Part shown: positions 28,179 to 38,873 of the stretch, in pieces
How positions within the stretch are numbered: the first letter of the stretch is position 1
Layout of the letters: each line of letters opens with the position of its first letter
Notes under the pieces: model-generated
The model's database searches: none
What the model was told of the DNA's origin: nothing
The model's input: only the letters and a program-made list of their open reading frames with translations
Made by a program: the position numbers and the translations under genes
Assembly (NCBI GenBank): GCA_018056245.1
Contig: JAGPFZ010000007.1
Coordinates: 1-59,521, forward strand
Direction: 5' to 3'
Length of the DNA stretch: 59,521 nt
Origin: Bacteroidales bacterium
GTDB lineage: Bacteria; Bacteroidota; Bacteroidia; Bacteroidales; VadinHA17

Positions 28179-29447
28179 TTATCTGATTATGGAAATAGAC
28201 CCGGAATAGTCACAATTAGCGCAATCGGGACATTTTATAAGGAAGTAATAAGTACCAACAGGCAACTGTCGCCCATTATAAGTGCCATCCCAATTATTGT
28301 CGTATCCCTTGCTCCTGAAAAGTATCTCTCCCAGGGTGTTAAAAATAAAAAACTCACAACTTTGGAATGTTTGGTTGTTCTCCAGCACCCAATAATCGTT
28401 TACCCCGTCGTTGTTGGGGGAAAAGACGTTAATGGCGTTGGCCACGCTCTCTGTTTCGTCATCGACATAGATTGTGAGCTGTTTTTCGAATGCGCCACCG
28501 TTATTATCCTCTGTCCGCAAAAGTATGGAGTATGATTCTTTCGACTCAAAATCAAGATCCGTGTTCAATATCAACTCATTGAACGAGACAGTGAAAAAGG
28601 CGTTATCCGTATCGCCGGTACCGGATACCAAGGTGTAGAGATGGGTATCGTCAACGTTCTCGTCGGCCGTCGTCAAAGAACAAACAACGCTACCGCTGGG
28701 AAGTGTCTCCGGAACCCTGTCGCCGCTCAAAATTATATCTGTCGGTATCGCGTTGGCATAAACAACGGTAACGGTAAAGTTGCCAATATTGGTCTCGTCG
28801 GCCGAACGCACGGTATAAACCACCGGCGCGCTAAAATCGTTGGCCGTAACGCCGCTGGTCTGGACAACATCGCCGACCTTAACCAAGGCGTAGGGCGAAG
28901 CTTCAAACTCGGCCACAAGGCTCGACAGATTGGTTCCATAAGGTAACTGGAGGGAAATGTTATTGCCATCAATGGTTGTCTCACCCACCTGTCCGGTTAT
29001 CCCAAACGACAGCAATTTAGCTTCGTTGCTCAATGTGGGCGCCGAAACTACGTAAGGTGCTTCAGTGGATCCAACGATACCGTTAACTTGGAAGGCTAAC
29101 GTTGCCGTGACTTCCAGCTCCTCGTCGGTACTTGAGTCGTAAACCTTGAACCTCACCGTGCCACTTTCATCGTTGCTGTAGACCATCAGATAGAAAACAT
29201 ACCTTTCCACCGATGGCTGGTAGATGGGATGGGCAACACCCCTGCATTCTCCCCCGATGAAGGCGCCAACAACATCGTTGATGTCGGCGCTCTCCGTGTA
29301 ATTCAGGTTGATAACCCCGGTGACGGTCATGTTGTTGGCGTAACTGCCGGGGTTAACCGACCATGATGGTTGGGCATGGGCGACTAGTGGCGCTAGTGCC
29401 AGCAAAACCAAGGGAAGAAATATTTTTAATCTAATTTTATGTTCCAT
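28179..29447 (-). CDS. T9SS type B (CHU_C) secreted protein
   Basis: A 422-residue protein with signal peptide (1-25). Residues 27-135 form a domain with the core GAFIGGECRGVA that also occurs twice in the giant protein next door. Residues 140-232 form an Ig-like domain of the DUF5018 kind, and about 233-330 is cadherin-like (LDFESKESYSILLRTEDNNGG). The C-terminal part (337-422) is a gliding motility-associated type B sorting domain: NVFSPNNDGVNDYW, FFIFNTLGEILF and NNWDGTYNGRQLPVGTYYF. Such proteins are exported by T9SS and held at the cell surface with a SprF partner, encoded 18 nt downstream. It lies 48 nt after the giant protein gene. Confidence 0.88.
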   Translation of the reverse strand: MEHKIRLKIFLPLVLLALAPLVAHAQPSWSVNPGSYANNMTVTGVINLNYTESADINDVVGAFIGGECRGVAHPIYQPSVERYVFYLMVYSNDESGTVRFKVYDSSTDEELEVTATLAFQVNGIVGSTEAPYVVSAPTLSNEAKLLSFGITGQVGETTIDGNNISLQLPYGTNLSSLVAEFEASPYALVKVGDVVQTSGVTANDFSAPVVYTVRSADETNIGNFTVTVVYANAIPTDIILSGDRVPETLPSGSVVCSLTTADENVDDTHLYTLVSGTGDTDNAFFTVSFNELILNTDLDFESKESYSILLRTEDNNGGAFEKQLTIYVDDETESVANAINVFSPNNDGVNDYWVLENNQTFQSCEFFIFNTLGEILFRSKGYDNNWDGTYNGRQLPVGTYYFLIKCPDCANCDYSGSISIIR

Positions 29448-29495
29448 ATTCCGCTTTTTCTCTATTTAACAAACTTTAGCCCAGATGTTTACCCG

Positions 29496-32400
29496 TTAAT
29501 CTACAATAACAATTTTCATATAGACCCTGACCGGACTTATTATCCTCATGAAGTAAATTCCTTCCCCATAGGGCGAGAAATCGAACTCAGAGATACCTTC
29601 GTAGAGGGTACTGTAGATTACCTTTCCAGCAAAGTCGGTTATCTCCAACCTGCTACCCGAAAGATCTTCGGAACCGACAAAGTTGATACGCACCTTGCCC
29701 TTGGTTGGGTTGGGGTAGACATTGAGAGTTGCCTCGGTAACAACTTCGCTGGTCGACTGGCTTATAAGGCTCAATCTGTATGTATTGCTGGGTGAACCTA
29801 CTATCGAGTTTGGTTTGAAAACGACCGATTCAACAGCGTTCGACAATTTTCCGGTTTTTGTATCCAAAACCTTGAAGGTTATCGTTTCGCTGTCGAGGTT
29901 TGAATATAGCGTTACAAAGAAGAGCAATTCACCGTTGACTATAGTAGGTTTGGCCAAGCCCCTGCACTCGTCGCCGGCGAAAGCCCCTACAACATGGTTT
30001 TCGGTGACGAATCCCTCGTCGAAGGTCAATTGGGCAAGAAGCGACATGTTAAACTGGTAGTTTTCAGCTTCTAGTTTCCATTGGTCGACAGTCACAACGT
30101 TATCATCGGCGGGTACCTGAGCTCCCTTGTACATTCCTGTTTCAGGATATACAAGTGTTCCAGTTCCGTTGGATGTTTTCAGCATATAACCCAACCCCGG
30201 TTTCAGGTATTTCAAGTCGCCGATCCATCCCAACATCCCGTCGTACATCGCGAACGCGTACTGGCTCTTGAGCAGGTCGCCGTCGGCCGCGTTATAGTTG
30301 CCCAAAGCATCGGAAATCTCGATGTTGACGGCTGGGGTGTACCCTATCCAGTTCCATCCGGTGTTGATGGTGATGGGCAGCTCCGCCGGGTTGAGTTTAG
30401 CCCCGGTGTAGACTAGTGAATCGGTTACCGATGTTTTTATCATGTACATCGACTTATTGTCGAATCCGCCGCCACTTGAGAGCGAGCCTTGCCAGCCAAT
30501 GGTAGAACTGTAATTATCGTAGAGGGTCTGGCCTTTTATCAAATCCCCGGTTTGGGAGGAAACCGACGATAACATCGCGTTTACATCGGCCATATCCCCG
30601 CTGGCCAAGTTGAAGGAGATCCATTTCCATCCCTTGGGCAACTGTGTCACCATCTGGTAGGTGTTGTTGGTGGAGATCATCACTGGTTGTGATGGGGTGC
30701 CGTGGATTGCGTTCGAGCCAAAAATATATTCGGGAGTAATCCTGAGGTGGATTATCCCCTCGCTGGCGTCCCATATCTTAAGGTCGATATCTTCACCGTT
30801 TTCACTGTTGCTGAAGACTGTAAGGAATACCTCGTACATGTCGTATGCCTCCACATATTGGAGGTTAGCGACGCCCCTGCACTGGTTGCCCACGAACGCC
30901 CCGAGCATATCAGCGGTATCAGATGAGATGACCCCGTCGATCTTCAACTGGGCGATGAAGTTCATGGAGAACTGGTATTTCTCTGGATCCACGCTCCAAT
31001 CGGGCGCGGGCGCATAGACATACAGTTTCACGAGCAATGGTTCGTTATACCCGAAGTCGGTTACCACGCTGATTGACTCTTCATAGTATCCGATATTTAC
31101 GGACGGATCCACAGTGAAATTCAACGTCTTATAGCTGTCGGGCGACAGTGTGCCGGTCTTTGAATCGACAGTCAGCCATTCTGGGAGGTTCTCTATCTTG
31201 TAAGTCTTGAGTTCCCCGCCGGAGTTTATAATATTGGCCTGGAACGACAATTTCTCATTGATTTTTTTCCTGAAGCTGAGCTCTTGATCTTGCCATGTCA
31301 CCTGGTTTTGGTCCACAAAGGCTATCCAAGTCTTTGGCGAAGCCATGGTATTGCCTTGCAGGTCTTTTACATCTTTGACTGTAATATCCAAAGTGATGTT
31401 TTCGATCCTATAAGCCTCAACAGTCGGTGTAAATATGATCTTGTCGTTGTTCACCGAATAGGTAAACGGTACATTTTCAACGGGACGTTCCATCTTTATT
31501 GTAGGCACATCCGCGCTATACGAGCTATTACCTATTTTTGAGGAAACCGTGAGGTCGACGATATTCTTCAGCGACTCTGTCAAGGTATAGATGCCCATCG
31601 ACTTGGTATAGAGCTCAAACGGATAGTAGGCAAGCAGACCTATTTCGGTACCCGACAGGCGGTTTACCCTATCCCTGTAGATCTGTTCCTGTTTTCTGGC
31701 CAGGTTCCAGATCCTTACCTCATCGACGTAACCGTTAAAGAACTTGTCGTTGTGCTGTACCATTCCGGTAAACCAGCCCCTGGAGCCTATCCAGATGCGG
31801 GAGCTACCGAGACCGAGCCACGACTTACCCGACATAGAGTTTTGCAGTTCGCCGTCGATATAAGCATAGGTATTCCCTTTGCGGTTTACTGAGAGGGCGA
31901 AGTGGTGCCAAGTGTTATCGAAATAGTTGGTTGTCACCGCGTCGAATACTTTTCCATCGTTCATCACCCGTATGTGGTTATCGGGTGTCCCGAATATCAT
32001 CCATGAGTTGGGATTGTTGCATTGTCCGTCGCCCCTACCGTTGGAGAAGAGCGCTACAGTATCCATTGGGGCAGCGCCTTTGAACCAGAACTCAACGGTA
32101 AAGTCCATCTCCTCAGTTATGGCGTAGGTACCGCTGTTTATCTCGAGATAATCGCCGTCGCCATCGAGTTTCAACGACCTGCCCGATGGATCAACGACCC
32201 ACGTGGCGCCGTTAATCTTGCCGTTCCTGCTTCTAGCAATATCTTCCACCATTGTTCCGGTGGCCTCGTTCATCTGCCAGCACCCTATAAGGTTGAACTC
32301 GTTGCCGGATAACTGGACGTTCATCCGCTCAACTATTGTGGCCAGATCGAGTGCCTTGCCCCATACGCGGAATTCATGCATATAACCTTTAAAGGTTTCG

Positions 32401-35400
32401 TTTGAACCCGATACCGAGCTCTTGCCTATGTAAAGCTTACCGCCTTCGGTATAGTCGGTTAGCAACGTCTCGCTCCCATCAAGCGCGCCGTCAACGTAGA
32501 TTTCCGCTATATCCTTGGTTTTATTGTAGGAGCAGACCACGTGGTGCCATTTATTATCGAAGGTGTAGTTAGAGGCGATAGAATTCCCTCCTACGCTGAA
32601 TGTCAGCTTATTACTGGTGTTAAAACCAATTTGAACCGATTGATCCGCATTAATTCCCTGGGAAATAACTGTTTCCGTTACCATGAAATTGTTTCTCTTG
32701 ATCCAAAACTCCATGGAGAACGAACCGTTAAGCGACAATCCTTCGGCTATCTCCACGTTATCGTCCACACCGTCAAAGTACAAGAAACCGTCGTGTCGCA
32801 GTTCAGTGCCGTTCAGAACGCCGGTAAGTGTGAAGTTGGAGTTGTTGAGCAAACCGTAGTCGATGGGCTCGTTGAATTGGATGCTTATTTCGTCGTCAGG
32901 CGACAATATGTCGTCGGCCGGCGAAGGGTTGCCGAATGGATGCGGGTTTATCCTATCGATCATCCCCGAGAAGATATCCGAACCGCTCTCGGCAAGGGCG
33001 CAACCGGTGGTAGCTTTGATATCGTAGGTTCCGTCGCTTACCTGCTCCAAGTTCCACTGATATAGAGTGTAGACATCGTTTGTCGGTATCAGCTTAAGGT
33101 CGCTGTTGCCCATGCCGGTCGTGTCTTTGTACCACGTATCTAGACCTATCCAACTCGACTGGGAGGAGGGTTTATACCATAGTTTTATCTCATTCAGTCC
33201 GGAATAATTGATGTTATAATCCGATAATATGATATTTAGTGTGTCGTTGAAGGAGTTGTTGACCACCCATTGGTTATCGGGACTGATTATGGAGATATCT
33301 GAACATGTTGGGATAAAGTGGGCGGAGACCCAAGCTGTATCTACAATGTCGGATTGGCAAGGCGATGAAAGGACTATCGCGATACTGTCGTAATCGTAAA
33401 TGTCGCCCGTTCCTTTTTCTATAGTAAGTATCTTCTGGATAGATGAGCCTGCCGGAACCTCCAAGGATCTGGCGGGATCAATACCATCCACTTTGATAAT
33501 AGCCCCGTGGGGATTAGTGGATTGGATGACGGAGAGGTCATAGGTCATGTCGTCGTCGCTCTCGCTCTCGTTACCGAGGGTCAGCGTAAAGTCGGCTGCC
33601 TGTCCCGCCGGAATATTGATCTTCACCGCCGGAGCAACGGAGATGGTAGGTACCTCCCTCTTAAGTGTACCAGCGCTAAGCAGCGTACCGGGCAGATAAT
33701 ATTTGGAATAAGTTGCCGTCTCGTTGGGGCACATAGATTGTCCGGCCACCAGCTTAAAGATTGGACCATCGTTGCCTGTGGCGCCGTTACCTGACAAGAT
33801 TTCTTCAAGTGTAGGGATTTTATACAGTACATCAACCGAGAAGTAATCGCCAATATTGGAGTCGTGCAACACATATCCATAAGTATTGGTGGTAACTGTT
33901 TCGCTGCCACTATCTCCCTTGACTATCTCTTTGAGTTTGATACCATCTTCGACTTTCATGCCGGTACCGCCCACTTCGGCGCCTATTTCGAGTTTAGCTT
34001 CTTCTGAAAGAGTTATCTCGTACTCGCAAACCGAACCGTCGGTTACCTCATGTGAATAGGTATAGCTTTGTGTTGTGCCGCCGCTAAAGGAGCGGTTTTG
34101 GCTCAGTGTTCCCTCGGTCTTAATCTTTTCGTCGGCCGCCAAAGCCTCTTTCCACAACCTTATCTGTTGGTTGTAGATACGGATACTGTCGTTCAAACCG
34201 GCAGCTTTGTTGAAGGTGTAACTTGGCCCGTCATAATCGGCTTCCACTGTGCCTATGTAGTCGGTTGATGACGCGGCGCTGCCCCAAACGGGGTCATCAT
34301 TGTTTTTACCGTAATTGGGGTTATCCGCCGATAGCTTGGAGACATAAACCGTTGGGTATTTCGTGAAATACTGGTTCCTGATATCCTGAAGGTCGGGTAT
34401 TAGGTAGTTTTCTATATGGTTACGGTCGTATACGAATGTTGTGGCGTAGTCTTCGGGTACCATGACAAATCCCTTCATCTGGGCGATTTTGAAGGTATCC
34501 AGCCCTTGGACAATTTCGCCGTTCAAACAATCTATACCTGTTTCGCAGAGCGCCTTATTTACAAGTGTTATATTGTTTGATACGCCGAAGTTCATGTTTC
34601 TGGAACTTCCGATGAAGATGTCGCTTCCTGCTCCCACGTTCTCGGCATCGGCGCTTGTTTCCCATCGTTCAGTGGTTGTGGATACCGATCTATACAAGCC
34701 GCCGCCGGTTATACTCGACTCTTCTGATAAGCTGAGGGTCACGGTATTTACGATGCTGGTCTCAGTTACCATACCAAGTCCCACCGAGAATTTGGTACCC
34801 AACTTTATAGCCTTTTCCAAGTGGATATCCAGTCCCCCACCAACTGCCCAGCTTGAATAAGATACATCGGATGTACCCGATTCACGGAAGGTGTAACTAC
34901 CGTCACCTGGGGGATCGTGCAACACATATTTTACCAGTTCGGGACCTTTGGTGACAAAGCTTTGGGAGTCGGATGATTTGGCGCCAAGGACCAAAGCCCT
35001 GAAGAAGGAACCTTTGGCCGGTGTCATTGGTTTCCATTCCACTGAATGGGATCCTGTCTCCGCCAGCACTTGGAATACTTTTGTGTAACTCCTTTCTGGA
35101 TATATAAGATCCTGTGTAGTATTGGGTTGTCCTACCCTAAAAGTATAAAGTGTATCACCATCGGCGTCGTTAAGCTCGATTACCTTGCTCTCTACTTCGG
35201 CTAACGCGTTGGAGATGGTTAGTTTACCTGCCGTAACGGGTACGGTATCATAGACCCAGTTATCGCCATCATCTTTGTTGATATATTTCTCATAAAGTTT
35301 GATTTTGGCCGTGTAATATTGGTATTGGCTAAATACCGGATAATCAAATGGATGATCGTATAAGTTTACAGTAATGGTATCTGTCTCGTCGCTTGAGATC

Positions 35401-38400
35401 CAGACGTATGTTGAATCGCCGTTAAACGCGGAACCGTCTTTGTTTGTGATGAGCATGTCGGGTGCCTCTCGGTAGATAAAGTCGAGCGACTTATGGTATT
35501 GGATTGAATCGATACTGCTTATCACAGAGCTACCTTCGACGAAGGTGGTATCGTATTCCGTCTCCAGCGAGGTTGTCTGTGTGAGGTCGATCAGATCATT
35601 GTCTTCAAACCTGATAGTGGGGTTGCTGGCCACGAAGAAATCGGGTATCACATATTTCATGGGCGGGAGGGCAATTACGAACTGCCCAGTGTTGGCATCG
35701 GTGGTAACCGATTTGCTGAAACAACCGTTTTGGGTTTCAAAGAACAGTGTGGCTTGTCCCACGTTGTTTTTGCCATATCCGGGAACATGTGAGCTGTTTT
35801 CCTGTTCCAATCCGCCCGCTACCCTACCGGTAACTACCCTGAGCGTCGTATCTATAAATTCTATTCCGTACACCGGTTCCTGGAAATCGTGGAAGCCTGT
35901 CGCCGGGTACCTACCGGCGGAAAATTCATGTCCACCTTTGGTTACCGTGATAAAATGTTCCCCAATGGGAACGGATACGGTAAAGGCCCCGTTGGCGTCT
36001 GTTTTCACCAGTTCCCCGCTTTTGACTACGGCTTCTCCATCAATATTGAGTATCACCTCCTCCTCGTAACAGGTTGTTTGCGCGAACCTTACGGTACCTG
36101 TAACAGTAAATGAAGAGACATCTTCAAAGTCCATGTTATTGTGGATATTTGAGCCTGTGCCAATAAATACCACCTTATTTGTAGGGGTGAATTTATGGGT
36201 ACCGAGTAGAGGCGTGAGTTTGAAGTTTTCCCCGGCAAGGGAGTAGCGTATTCCGTTTATGGTATAATCCCCGTTTTCGTCGGTTATCCCTATATACCCC
36301 AACTGTGATGATGTTGGGATTGTGATTGACCACGACGGGCTGTTGCGAAGGAAGCCATGGTTTTCGTTGAAGCTGTTGCCGGTTTTGGAACGGTCGAACA
36401 GATATCTTCCCACGTTTTCGTCGGCTCCCCAAGAGGCAACCAATCCGGTTTCGTCGCCGTTCAATATCCTGCCATAGTCGCGCGAGATCTCTTCCTCGGT
36501 ACGGGCCGTGTTCCAAATCCTTATTTCGTCGATATTTCCGGCGAAGTAGTTTGTTTTGGCGCTATTGGCTCCTATAAACAGTGAGTCGCTGTTCGAAGCA
36601 ATGGCTGCCGTGAAGGCCTGTGATGTTTTCAGTTTGCCATCAACGTATATCTTAGCGATAGAGCCGTCATATGTAGCGGCAACGTGTACCCAGTTGTTTT
36701 GCTCAATGGTGTCGACGTTGAATTTGAGGTTTAAAGCCCCGTTATTGAGTTTGAATACCGGCTGTTTGTTATCGATGAGCAGTTCGTAAGCCGTGCCCTT
36801 ACTTATGAGGTAATTACCGGACTTGGTAGCGGAAGTTCTGACCCAAGCTTCTATGGATATCGCCGAAGGGTTTAGGTTTGGTTTGTTCGGTACGGCCGTA
36901 TAATCGTTTGTTCCGTCGAATTGCAGGGAAGAGCCAATGGAACCGGAAGATTTGGTAACCAACACTTTGGCGTTTTTAACGGCGATACCCCCGGTATAGT
37001 CGATATGTCCGTTAACTATACCGGTAGGACTTTTGAAACCTATGTCGCTAGAGATATTCGATTTGATAATGTCGCCGTTACATGTTGCTTCGGCTTGGAT
37101 ATAATACATGTAATAAACGCCGGGTTCCGCCGAATAGTCGCTGAACACAGCGGTAGACGAGTTTTGGGAAGCGATAAGCACGCTATCGTCGGCGCTTTCA
37201 TAGACTTTCCTGTAGATCTTAAAATACTCTACCCTGCTTCCATTGTTGTTGCTCCATTCGAGTTTTACTTGGTCGTTGTAATAACCTTTTGATGCTTTGA
37301 GTAGCTTCGTATTTGTGAAGGTCTGCGATAAGTCGGGTACCACAACCGCGTTAGCCGGGGTTCCGGAGGCTACTCCATCCAGACTGCAACTATTTTTTGC
37401 CTTGACCTCATATGAATACATCTGACAGTTAACCACAGTATTATCAACGTATGAAGTGACGTTTGCGCCAACATTGAAGAGGGTGCTTCCTCCTCCCCCG
37501 AACATTGAGCGTTCAATTATAAAGCCGGTTTCAACGGATGAATTATCGGTCCATGTTACGGTTACATCCACTAAACTAGCGGAGGTCTGTACGTTAGATG
37601 GGGCGTTTGGTGGGGCTGGCGCGACACCGGAATCACTGCTTGTCCACACGCTCCAGTCGCCGCACTCATTCTTTGACCTCATCCTATAGTAGTACTCTGT
37701 ATTAGTTGATGGGGGAGTATCTGAGGTGACCCTTTTATCCCCATCTATCTCGTCCGAGAGGAACAGGTTTGCGGAAAAATCAGATGCGCTGCTACGTTGG
37801 TATTGGAAGGAGTTGGGGTTGGTCCCCGCGGTCCAGCTCCATGTGAGGTCTACCACACCTTCGCAATTGTCGCTTGATGCCGCCATACTTGACGGGGCCG
37901 GAAGTGGGCCAATCCGTTTACCTGTGACCACACCAGAAAAGGGGCTATAATTTGCTTGTCCGCTAGTAGGTGAAAGCTTCGACCTAACCTTGTAAGTGTG
38001 GTCTTGGCCCTTTACCGCGGTATTATCGTTGTAAGTAGTTACGTCATAAGCCACTGATGTTAGATATGCATCGTCCCTATATATTTCGGTGACGTGGTTT
38101 GAAGGGGTACATGTCCTGTCAGTTGGGTTAGTCCAGTTTAACTTAACATAATCGCAATCAACGTTATTGGAAGCCGACAGGTTGGTGGGCGCTCCAGATT
38201 GGGTGGCAGTAGCCGTCTTTGTAATATTGATGATATCCTCGCTCCCGCAATCCCATTCTCCTTCGATTCTTGCTGAAATAACCTTGCCATAGTCGGATGA
38301 ATACAATTTGTAGGTTACCTGCCAGTACATCCAATAGGAATTGCTGATCCAATGGGTAACAGTCTGTCTGCCGGCATCCGATCCATAATTATAATAGTTA

Positions 38401-38696
38401 GACTCACCGTTGATCCAGGCGGTAACGGTTCCTTCTCCTTTCCCGAAATATCCGATGGTTTCTTCGGCGTCGTTGCCGATTTTAACGTAGAGATGGCCGT
38501 CACAGAATTCATCGTTATCCGATCCGTCGCAATCGTAATATCCCAGCCAGGTTATCACCACAGTACCGGCGCAATAATCGTATGATATCGAAAACTGTCC
38601 GGGATCGTATGACGATGCATAGCTCTTTTCGGTTAAACCAATGAATAACAGGAACATAATTACGAGAGTTGTTCCCAAACGACATTTTTTTTGCAT
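29496..38696 (-). CDS. Giant multidomain T9SS substrate (type A tail), adhesin-like
   Basis: A 3066-residue secreted protein. In order: signal peptide (1-27), four fibronectin III-like domains (about 165-555), LamG 1 (585-745) and two carboxypeptidase-regulatory-like beta domains (about 800-930). A central part with no clear family (about 1250-1640) contains a glycine-rich amphipathic strand region. An SbsA-like Ig domain (about 1915-1960), LamG 2 and 3 (1965-2125 and 2175-2345), a second SbsA-like Ig domain (about 2395-2460) and a BACON-like Ig domain (about 2475-2560) follow. Two domains with core GAFxGxxCRG (2564-2676 and 2868-2976) flank a duplicated GWxWI module (2685-2850). A type A T9SS sorting tail (VYPNPTKGKV) occupies 2988-3066. 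It probably binds glycans or surfaces; no catalytic motif was seen. First gene of the four-gene operon. Confidence 0.85.
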   Translation of the reverse strand: MQKKCRLGTTLVIMFLLFIGLTEKSYASSYDPGQFSISYDYCAGTVVITWLGYYDCDGSDNDEFCDGHLYVKIGNDAEETIGYFGKGEGTVTAWINGESNYYNYGSDAGRQTVTHWISNSYWMYWQVTYKLYSSDYGKVISARIEGEWDCGSEDIINITKTATATQSGAPTNLSASNNVDCDYVKLNWTNPTDRTCTPSNHVTEIYRDDAYLTSVAYDVTTYNDNTAVKGQDHTYKVRSKLSPTSGQANYSPFSGVVTGKRIGPLPAPSSMAASSDNCEGVVDLTWSWTAGTNPNSFQYQRSSASDFSANLFLSDEIDGDKRVTSDTPPSTNTEYYYRMRSKNECGDWSVWTSSDSGVAPAPPNAPSNVQTSASLVDVTVTWTDNSSVETGFIIERSMFGGGGSTLFNVGANVTSYVDNTVVNCQMYSYEVKAKNSCSLDGVASGTPANAVVVPDLSQTFTNTKLLKASKGYYNDQVKLEWSNNNGSRVEYFKIYRKVYESADDSVLIASQNSSTAVFSDYSAEPGVYYMYYIQAEATCNGDIIKSNISSDIGFKSPTGIVNGHIDYTGGIAVKNAKVLVTKSSGSIGSSLQFDGTNDYTAVPNKPNLNPSAISIEAWVRTSATKSGNYLISKGTAYELLIDNKQPVFKLNNGALNLKFNVDTIEQNNWVHVAATYDGSIAKIYVDGKLKTSQAFTAAIASNSDSLFIGANSAKTNYFAGNIDEIRIWNTARTEEEISRDYGRILNGDETGLVASWGADENVGRYLFDRSKTGNSFNENHGFLRNSPSWSITIPTSSQLGYIGITDENGDYTINGIRYSLAGENFKLTPLLGTHKFTPTNKVVFIGTGSNIHNNMDFEDVSSFTVTGTVRFAQTTCYEEEVILNIDGEAVVKSGELVKTDANGAFTVSVPIGEHFITVTKGGHEFSAGRYPATGFHDFQEPVYGIEFIDTTLRVVTGRVAGGLEQENSSHVPGYGKNNVGQATLFFETQNGCFSKSVTTDANTGQFVIALPPMKYVIPDFFVASNPTIRFEDNDLIDLTQTTSLETEYDTTFVEGSSVISSIDSIQYHKSLDFIYREAPDMLITNKDGSAFNGDSTYVWISSDETDTITVNLYDHPFDYPVFSQYQYYTAKIKLYEKYINKDDGDNWVYDTVPVTAGKLTISNALAEVESKVIELNDADGDTLYTFRVGQPNTTQDLIYPERSYTKVFQVLAETGSHSVEWKPMTPAKGSFFRALVLGAKSSDSQSFVTKGPELVKYVLHDPPGDGSYTFRESGTSDVSYSSWAVGGGLDIHLEKAIKLGTKFSVGLGMVTETSIVNTVTLSLSEESSITGGGLYRSVSTTTERWETSADAENVGAGSDIFIGSSRNMNFGVSNNITLVNKALCETGIDCLNGEIVQGLDTFKIAQMKGFVMVPEDYATTFVYDRNHIENYLIPDLQDIRNQYFTKYPTVYVSKLSADNPNYGKNNDDPVWGSAASSTDYIGTVEADYDGPSYTFNKAAGLNDSIRIYNQQIRLWKEALAADEKIKTEGTLSQNRSFSGGTTQSYTYSHEVTDGSVCEYEITLSEEAKLEIGAEVGGTGMKVEDGIKLKEIVKGDSGSETVTTNTYGYVLHDSNIGDYFSVDVLYKIPTLEEILSGNGATGNDGPIFKLVAGQSMCPNETATYSKYYLPGTLLSAGTLKREVPTISVAPAVKINIPAGQAADFTLTLGNESESDDDMTYDLSVIQSTNPHGAIIKVDGIDPARSLEVPAGSSIQKILTIEKGTGDIYDYDSIAIVLSSPCQSDIVDTAWVSAHFIPTCSDISIISPDNQWVVNNSFNDTLNIILSDYNINYSGLNEIKLWYKPSSQSSWIGLDTWYKDTTGMGNSDLKLIPTNDVYTLYQWNLEQVSDGTYDIKATTGCALAESGSDIFSGMIDRINPHPFGNPSPADDILSPDDEISIQFNEPIDYGLLNNSNFTLTGVLNGTELRHDGFLYFDGVDDNVEIAEGLSLNGSFSMEFWIKRNNFMVTETVISQGINADQSVQIGFNTSNKLTFSVGGNSIASNYTFDNKWHHVVCSYNKTKDIAEIYVDGALDGSETLLTDYTEGGKLYIGKSSVSGSNETFKGYMHEFRVWGKALDLATIVERMNVQLSGNEFNLIGCWQMNEATGTMVEDIARSRNGKINGATWVVDPSGRSLKLDGDGDYLEINSGTYAITEEMDFTVEFWFKGAAPMDTVALFSNGRGDGQCNNPNSWMIFGTPDNHIRVMNDGKVFDAVTTNYFDNTWHHFALSVNRKGNTYAYIDGELQNSMSGKSWLGLGSSRIWIGSRGWFTGMVQHNDKFFNGYVDEVRIWNLARKQEQIYRDRVNRLSGTEIGLLAYYPFELYTKSMGIYTLTESLKNIVDLTVSSKIGNSSYSADVPTIKMERPVENVPFTYSVNNDKIIFTPTVEAYRIENITLDITVKDVKDLQGNTMASPKTWIAFVDQNQVTWQDQELSFRKKINEKLSFQANIINSGGELKTYKIENLPEWLTVDSKTGTLSPDSYKTLNFTVDPSVNIGYYEESISVVTDFGYNEPLLVKLYVYAPAPDWSVDPEKYQFSMNFIAQLKIDGVISSDTADMLGAFVGNQCRGVANLQYVEAYDMYEVFLTVFSNSENGEDIDLKIWDASEGIIHLRITPEYIFGSNAIHGTPSQPVMISTNNTYQMVTQLPKGWKWISFNLASGDMADVNAMLSSVSSQTGDLIKGQTLYDNYSSTIGWQGSLSSGGGFDNKSMYMIKTSVTDSLVYTGAKLNPAELPITINTGWNWIGYTPAVNIEISDALGNYNAADGDLLKSQYAFAMYDGMLGWIGDLKYLKPGLGYMLKTSNGTGTLVYPETGMYKGAQVPADDNVVTVDQWKLEAENYQFNMSLLAQLTFDEGFVTENHVVGAFAGDECRGLAKPTIVNGELLFFVTLYSNLDSETITFKVLDTKTGKLSNAVESVVFKPNSIVGSPSNTYRLSLISQSTSEVVTEATLNVYPNPTKGKVRINFVGSEDLSGSRLEITDFAGKVIYSTLYEGISEFDFSPYGEGIYFMRIISPVRVYMKIVIVD

Positions 38697-38783
38697 TGTT
38701 TTAGGTTTTATATAGGAAGGTGTTTTTAATTAATCCTTGTGTGGCACTTCTGTATAAATAATTGATTTTACCTTAGCGAATGT

Positions 38784-38791
38784 CAAATTTA
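38784..38791 (-). promoter_or_regulatory. Possible -7 element for the T9SS operon
   Basis: The minus strand reads TAAATTTG, matching TAnnTTTG, about 90 nt upstream of the giant protein start. No -33 TTTG at the right spacing. The rest of the 181-nt region up to the IS (38697-38877) is AT-rich with no other feature. Confidence 0.3.
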
Positions 38792-38873
38792 TCACATTTT
38801 ATTAAATTGGGACATGATTTACAGATTTTTTTGGAATTTAAATAGTGTGGTTTATAGATAAATCTGTTATTGC

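Noticed and set aside
29439..38585. Many open frames of 60-174 codons on the plus strand
   Set aside because: All lie opposite the 3066-codon T9SS gene. They arise from its codon use and have no recognisable product.
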